The notes under the pieces are model-generated. The model was not told the DNA's origin and ran no database searches. It saw only the letters and a program-made list of their open reading frames with translations. Below are positions 6,124 to 8,851 of a stretch of 8,851 nt of DNA, one piece after another. Within the stretch, counting starts at the first letter, position 1. Each line of letters opens with the position of its first letter. The translations under genes and the position numbers were made by a program. The stretch spans positions 1 to 8,851 of the forward strand of contig CANCOY010000135.1 in the NCBI GenBank assembly GCA_947379865.1, written 5' to 3'. This DNA is from Acetobacteraceae bacterium (lineage in GTDB: Bacteria; Pseudomonadota; Alphaproteobacteria; Zavarziniales; Zavarziniaceae).

Positions 6124-7472
6124 CAGGCTGCGCCAGCCTCGGAGATGGGGGCGCCAAGGCTGCCCATCAGGCTGGCAAAGCCGGGGAAGCTGGTGTCGAT
6201 CATGGCGCCATCGTCGATGGTGACGGGCGCCTCGCTGACCAGGCCCAGCACCAGAAAGGACATGGCGATGCGGTGGTCCATCTCCGTCAGGATATGGCCA
6301 CCGCCCCGGGGCGGGCGGCCACGGCCGTGGACGATCAGGCCATCCTCAAGCTCTTCCAGGTCAACCCCGCAGGCGGCCAGGCCGCGCGCCATGGCGGTCA
6401 GCCGGTCACTTTCCTTGACCCGCAATTCGGCCAGCCCCCGCATCACCGTGGTGCCCTCGGCACAGGCGGCGGCAATGGCCAGGATCGGGTATTCGTCGAT
6501 CATCGAGGGGGCGCGGGCGGCCGGCACCTCGATCCCCTTGAGTGAACTTGCGCGCACCACCAGATCGGCCACCGGCTCGCCCCCGGCGATGCGGCTGTTG
6601 GTGAAGGTGATGTCGGCGCCCATTTCCATCAGTGTGCCATAGAGGCCGGTGCGCAGCTCATTGGTGCCGACATTGCGGATGGTGATGGCCGATCCTGGCA
6701 CCAGCAGCGCCGCCACCAGCGGAAAAGCGGCGGACGAGGGGTCGCCCGGCACCACCACATCGGCGGCCACCAGTTCGGGCTGGCCCACCAGGGTGATGCG
6801 CCGGGCGCCGTCAGCCTCATCCTCGACCCGCACCTCGGCGCCGAAATGGCGCAGCAGGCGCTCGGAATGGTCGCGGGTGGGCTCGGGCTCGATCACCACG
6901 GTCTCGCCAGGGGTATTGAGGCCGGCCAGCAGCACGGCACTTTTCACCTGGGCCGAGGCAACCGGCAGGCGATAGGTGATGGGCATGGGTTCGGCCGTGC
7001 CGACCACGGCCAGCGGCAAGCGCCCCCCCGACCGGCCCACAAAACGCGCCCCCATAAGGCTCAGGGGCGTGGTGACCCGGGCCATGGGCCGCCGGCACAA
7101 GGAGGCATCGCCGGTAAACAGCACCGTCATGGGATGGCTGGCCACCAGACCCATCAGCAGGCGCACCCCGGTGCCGGCATTGCCCATGTCCAGCACCTGG
7201 TCGGGCTCCACCAGGCCACCCACGCCCATGCCGCGCACCCGCCAGACGTCGTCGACGCCGCGCTCTATCCGGGCGCCGAGCGCCTGCATGCAGGCCGCCG
7301 TGTGCAGCACGTCCTCGCCGGTCAGCAGGCCGGTGATGGCGGTCTCCCCCACCGCAAGGGCGCCGAACATCAGGGCCCGGTGCGAAATGGACTTGTCGCC
7401 GGGAACATGGATTTCGCCGGAAAGCGGCGGCGCGCGGCGGGCTTGGAGCGAGGGCACGATGGCTGACCGCAT
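6123..7472 (-). CDS. aroA: 3-phosphoshikimate 1-carboxyvinyltransferase (EPSP synthase)
   Basis: AroA transfers the enolpyruvyl group of PEP to shikimate 3-phosphate, the sixth step of the shikimate pathway. The 449-residue product shows PGDKSISHRA (24-33), DMGNAGTGVRLLMG (95-108), TGDASLCRRPM (120-130), SAQVK (173-177), RDHSE (200-204), the catalytic Asp in IDEYP (D326) and RVKESDRL (351-358). RDHSE, SAQVK and GDKSI fit the class II (CP4-like) pattern, but G100 is Gly where CP4 has Ala. The ATG at 7470-7472 was chosen because it gives the normal short lead-in to the GDKS motif. Its ribosome binding site is poor (AAGG about 14 nt upstream). The frame stays open to 7619, but that extension has no family resemblance. 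It is the first gene of the leftward cluster and overlaps cmk by 1 nt. Confidence 0.96.
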   Translation of the reverse strand: MRSAIVPSLQARRAPPLSGEIHVPGDKSISHRALMFGALAVGETAITGLLTGEDVLHTAACMQALGARIERGVDDVWRVRGMGVGGLVEPDQVLDMGNAGTGVRLLMGLVASHPMTVLFTGDASLCRRPMARVTTPLSLMGARFVGRSGGRLPLAVVGTAEPMPITYRLPVASAQVKSAVLLAGLNTPGETVVIEPEPTRDHSERLLRHFGAEVRVEDEADGARRITLVGQPELVAADVVVPGDPSSAAFPLVAALLVPGSAITIRNVGTNELRTGLYGTLMEMGADITFTNSRIAGGEPVADLVVRASSLKGIEVPAARAPSMIDEYPILAIAAACAEGTTVMRGLAELRVKESDRLTAMARGLAACGVDLEELEDGLIVHGRGRPPRGGGHILTEMDHRIAMSFLVLGLVSEAPVTIDDGAMIDTSFPGFASLMGSLGAPISEAGAA

Positions 7473-7593
7473 AGAAACAGAAGGGGCCTTCGTCCTAGCA
7501 TGGGCTGCTTCGCCCTGCCAGCAACCGCTGCCGCCGCGGCCATTCCGGGGGGCGTGGCGGTGGTCTTTGGAATTGAACCGACGAATCAAGCCT

Positions 7594-7622
7594 TTGACAC
7601 AGGCCAAGCGGCGTGTCATAGC
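7594..7622 (+). promoter_or_regulatory. sigma70-like promoter for the TIGR02300-type gene
   Basis: A perfect -35 hexamer TTGACA (7594-7599) is followed after 17 nt by CATAGC (7617-7622), a weak -10. This would place the transcription start near 7628-7630, about 25 nt before the TTG start codon. It lies in the 182-nt divergent region (7473-7654), where I see no gene. No equally clear promoter is visible facing aroA. Confidence 0.5.
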
Positions 7623-7654
7623 ACGCCCCCATTGAAATCACCCTGGGGGCTATC

Positions 7655-8098
7655 TTGGTCAAGCCGGAATGGGGCCAGAAGCGCCAGTGTCAAAGCTGCG
7701 CCGCGCGGTTCTACGATATGCTCCGCTCGCCGATCCACTGCCCGAAGTGCGGCACGGTCTTCGAGCCAGAAGCACAACTCAAATCGCGTCGACGCGCTGA
7801 GCCGAAGGTTGCGGTCAAGCCAAAGGCTGTGGTGGTCGACGAACTCGCCGATGATCTCGAGGTCGAGGAAATCGACGACGAGGATGGCGACGACGTGCCC
7901 GAGCTTGAGGAAATCGACGAAGTCGTCGACGACGCCCTCGCTGACGACGTGACGCCGGAAGATGCCCTGCTTGGCATCGACGACGATGCAGAGGAAGCGG
8001 CGGCCGAGGGCCTGCTTGAGGACACCGACGACCTTGAGGACGAGGACGTCAGCGATGTAATCGATGCCGACCTCGGGGACGAGGACGACGCACGATAA
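7655..8098 (+). CDS. TIGR02300-type (FYDLN acid domain) zinc-ribbon protein
   Basis: This is an alphaproteobacterial family of unknown function. The 147-residue product begins with the family-like KPEWGQKRQCQSC, then ARFYDM (16-22, the FYDLN position) and PIHCPKCGTVFEPE (26-39). C12, C15, C29 and C32 form two CxxC pairs, so a zinc ribbon is likely. From about 62 onward it is overwhelmingly Asp/Glu with Ala, Val and Leu, a probably disordered and very acidic tail. The codon at 7655 is TTG, preceded by a GGGGG Shine-Dalgarno at about 6 nt; no ATG or GTG would keep the conserved KPEWG segment. No signal peptide or membrane span is seen, so it is presumably cytosolic. It is divergent from aroA and followed by tRNA-Ala. 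Confidence 0.88.
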   Translation: MVKPEWGQKRQCQSCAARFYDMLRSPIHCPKCGTVFEPEAQLKSRRRAEPKVAVKPKAVVVDELADDLEVEEIDDEDGDDVPELEEIDEVVDDALADDVTPEDALLGIDDDAEEAAAEGLLEDTDDLEDEDVSDVIDADLGDEDDAR

Positions 8099-8115
8099 AA
8101 AAAGTGTCACGGCAC

Positions 8116-8144
8116 TTGATTACGGTTCGGGATCTCACTAGGTT
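8116..8144 (+). promoter_or_regulatory. probable promoter for tRNA-Ala
   Basis: TTGATT (8116-8121) and TAGGTT (8139-8144) are separated by 17 nt and would start transcription near 8150, a few bases before the mature tRNA 5' end at 8157. Both boxes are imperfect. Cotranscription from the upstream gene, which ends only 58 nt earlier, is also possible. Confidence 0.4.
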
Positions 8145-8156
8145 CCGGACTGCTTA

Positions 8157-8232
8157 GGGGTCATAGCTCAGTTGGTAGAGCGCTTGGATGGCATTCAAGA
8201 GGTCCGCGGTTCGATTCCGCGTGGCTCCACCA
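8157..8232 (+). tRNA. tRNA-Ala, anticodon GGC
   Basis: This 76-nt gene folds into a full cloverleaf. The acceptor stem GGGGTCA pairs with TGGCTCC and contains the G3-U70 wobble that marks alanine tRNAs. The D arm is GCTC/GAGC. The anticodon stem is CTTGG/TCAAG with loop ATGGCAT, giving anticodon GGC, which reads GCC. The T arm is CGCGG/CCGCG with loop TTCGATT. The CCA end is encoded (8230-8232). GCC should be a heavily used codon in a genome this G+C-rich. The terminator starts a few bases downstream. Confidence 0.98.
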
Positions 8233-8239
8233 GATTTCG

Positions 8240-8272
8240 AAAAAGCCCACCCGGAAACGGGTGGGCTTTTTT
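8240..8272 (+). terminator. intrinsic terminator after tRNA-Ala
   Basis: GCCCACCCG (8245-8253) and CGGGTGGGC (8258-8266) form a perfect 9-bp stem closed by a GAAA tetraloop, followed by six T residues (8267-8272). The A-run before the stem makes it capable of some activity in the other direction as well. It cleanly ends the tRNA transcription unit. Confidence 0.95.
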
Positions 8273-8411
8273 ATTGGCCACGCCTCTGGCCGCGGTCTGC
8301 ACCACCATGGCGGCTATGTTCGATCTGCTGAATTTCCTGATTCTATAAAAATATGAACCGGTAACGCCACCTAAAAACAGTCCACAGTTGGGGCGATTTT
8401 GGTAGTATTAG

Positions 8412-8706
8412 TCAGTAATCATAATTGAATGACGTGATGTCACTATGGTAATTATCCCGAACAAGGTCTGAGCTGTTTTTATCTAAAACAGCTTTGTAAT
8501 CAGATCTTTTACTTTTGTTAAGAAGGGGTAATTTTATTTCAGGAAGGCCGATAGTTTTTATTACACTATTAAAATCATTATCTAAATTCTCATATCGAAT
8601 CAATTGAACTTTAGTGGATCGGTTAGATGCCAGAAATTCAACCTGAGGCCTGAGAATTTTGCGAATATCCATGCTATCAGATTCGATCATTAGTCTGAAT
8701 TCCTCA
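8412..8706 (-). pseudogene. sulfotransferase-family gene, C-terminal remnant cut by an IS
   Basis: About 97 codons read in one frame from the IS boundary to a TGA at 8412-8414. They match the C-terminal pattern of sulfotransferase family 2-type proteins, which transfer sulfate from PAPS to carbohydrate or other acceptors: EEFRLMIES, then RPQVEFLAS, LIRYENLDNDF, LPLLNKSKRSDY, and a final DLVRDNYHSDITSFNYDY ending. The N-terminal part with the PAPS-binding loop is absent. An ATG at 8688-8690 could start a 92-residue product, but the homology continues upstream of it to the IS end, so it is an internal methionine. The stop codon of the IS transposase lies in the same frame at 8727-8729. Base composition is far more AT-rich than the neighbours. 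The missing half may lie beyond the IS, outside the window. Family recognition is from pattern memory, not a search. Confidence 0.68.
8471..8493. repeat. 9-bp inverted repeat inside the sulfotransferase remnant
   Basis: AGCTGTTTT (8471-8479) and AAAACAGCT (8485-8493) are perfect complements separated by 5 nt. They lie within the remnant coding sequence. It could be chance in AT-rich DNA or a minor hairpin. Confidence 0.5.
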
Positions 8707-8726
8707 GAGTCCGTTCGGGAAGTTTC
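8707..8726. repeat. probable terminal inverted repeat of the IS
   Basis: GAGTCCGTTCGGGAAGTTTC starts where sulfotransferase homology stops and ends immediately before the transposase stop codon. A GAG-starting end flanked by a TNA trinucleotide (TCA at 8704-8706) fits what I recall of the IS1031 subgroup of IS5. The partner end is outside the window, so the boundary is provisional. Confidence 0.5.
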
Positions 8727-8851
8727 TTATGTGGATGATAGTTTTCCCCGAATGAGGCGTCGGAGCATAAGTCGGATCATTGCGAGACGCAGGTAGGCGG
8801 TAGCGAACCGGGTGGTGTTTTCGTAGTCCTTGGATAAGCGCCTGTTTCGGC
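8727..8851 (-). CDS. IS5-family transposase, C-terminal end (cut by window edge)
   Basis: About 41 residues of the C-terminus are readable, ending in TAA at 8727-8729. RNRRLSKDYENTTRFATAY followed by LRLAMIRLMLRRLIRGKL is the typical last part of IS5-type DDE transposases, just after the third acidic catalytic residue region. The catalytic core lies outside the window, so whether the element is active cannot be judged. The stop codon sits right against the terminal inverted repeat, as is common in compact IS elements. Confidence 0.8.
   Translation of the reverse strand, partial: RNRRLSKDYENTTRFATAYLRLAMIRLMLRRLIRGKLSST

Larger units (their letters stand above)
8340..8706. other. AT-rich, foreign-looking segment next to the tRNA
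   Basis: Composition falls abruptly after about 8340. For example, 8521-8580 has 17 G/C of 60 by hand count, against a clearly G+C-rich background in the rest of the window. The segment lies between the tRNA-Ala terminator and an IS end and contains the sulfotransferase remnant. Between the terminator and 8411 I see no gene, only a small GGCCA/TGGCC inverted repeat at 8276-8291. The pattern suggests horizontal acquisition, but no attachment-site repeat is visible within the window. Confidence 0.65.
8707..8851 (-). mobile_element. IS5-family insertion sequence, partial (one end)
   Basis: One end of an insertion sequence is present and the rest continues past the window. The element carries the transposase C-terminus on the minus strand and a likely terminal inverted repeat at 8707-8726. 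It interrupts the sulfotransferase gene. G+C content rises again inside it, marking a composition change at the junction. The IS1031-like subgroup is inferred from the end sequence and possible TCA target duplication. Confidence 0.75.

Noticed and set aside
7473..7619. N-terminal extension of aroA toward 7619
   Set aside because: It has no EPSP synthase similarity and would cover the opposite-facing -35/-10 region. The normal N-terminus starts a short distance before the GDKS motif.
7616..8110. Minus-strand open frame opposite the TIGR02300-type gene
   Set aside because: Its hydrophobic V/L/F-rich translation is the expected antisense reading of the Asp/Glu-rich tail. The plus-strand gene has family motifs and a ribosome binding site.
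8412..8690. The 92-codon frame as an intact small gene
   Set aside because: Family-like sequence (EEFRL) continues upstream of the ATG right up to the IS boundary, so the ATG is internal and the gene is truncated.

Overview
The window looks like a piece of a G+C-rich alphaproteobacterial chromosome, probably Rhodospirillales-like. That placement is inferred from gene order and protein style, not from a search. The order aroA-cmk-rpsA-sppA-ihfB-lapA-pyrF-trpF-trpB and a 'FYDLN acid domain' (TIGR02300-type) protein beside aroA are alphaproteobacterial hallmarks.

Positions 1-7472 (minus strand) hold nine co-directional housekeeping genes. In transcription order they are aroA (EPSP synthase), cmk (cytidylate kinase), rpsA (30S protein S1), sppA (signal peptide peptidase), ihfB (IHF beta), a LapA/DUF1049 membrane protein, pyrF (OMP decarboxylase), trpF (PRA isomerase) and trpB (tryptophan synthase beta, cut by the window edge). 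Spacing runs from a 1-nt overlap (aroA/cmk) to about 120 nt (cmk/rpsA), so one or a few overlapping transcription units are likely. The set joins aromatic amino acid synthesis (aroA, trpF, trpB), pyrimidine metabolism (cmk, pyrF), translation (rpsA), nucleoid architecture (ihfB) and the envelope (sppA, lapA).

Positions 7473-7654 are a divergent intergenic region with a good sigma70-like promoter facing right. Positions 7655-8272 (plus strand) hold the TIGR02300-type zinc-ribbon/acidic-tail protein with a TTG start. It is followed by tRNA-Ala(GGC), which has its own plausible promoter and a textbook intrinsic terminator.

From about 8340 to 8706 base composition drops sharply to AT-rich. This foreign-looking segment carries the C-terminal part of a sulfotransferase-family gene on the minus strand. 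The gene is cut by the end of an IS5-family element (8707 to the window end), whose transposase C-terminus is readable on the minus strand. This tRNA-adjacent accessory segment is the only part that is not ordinary core genome. I found no convincing previously undescribed system. The items most worth a second look are the IS-disrupted sulfotransferase beside the tRNA, a 15-bp tandem repeat that lengthens the Cmk N-terminus, and a second 15-bp repeat between ihfB and lapA.
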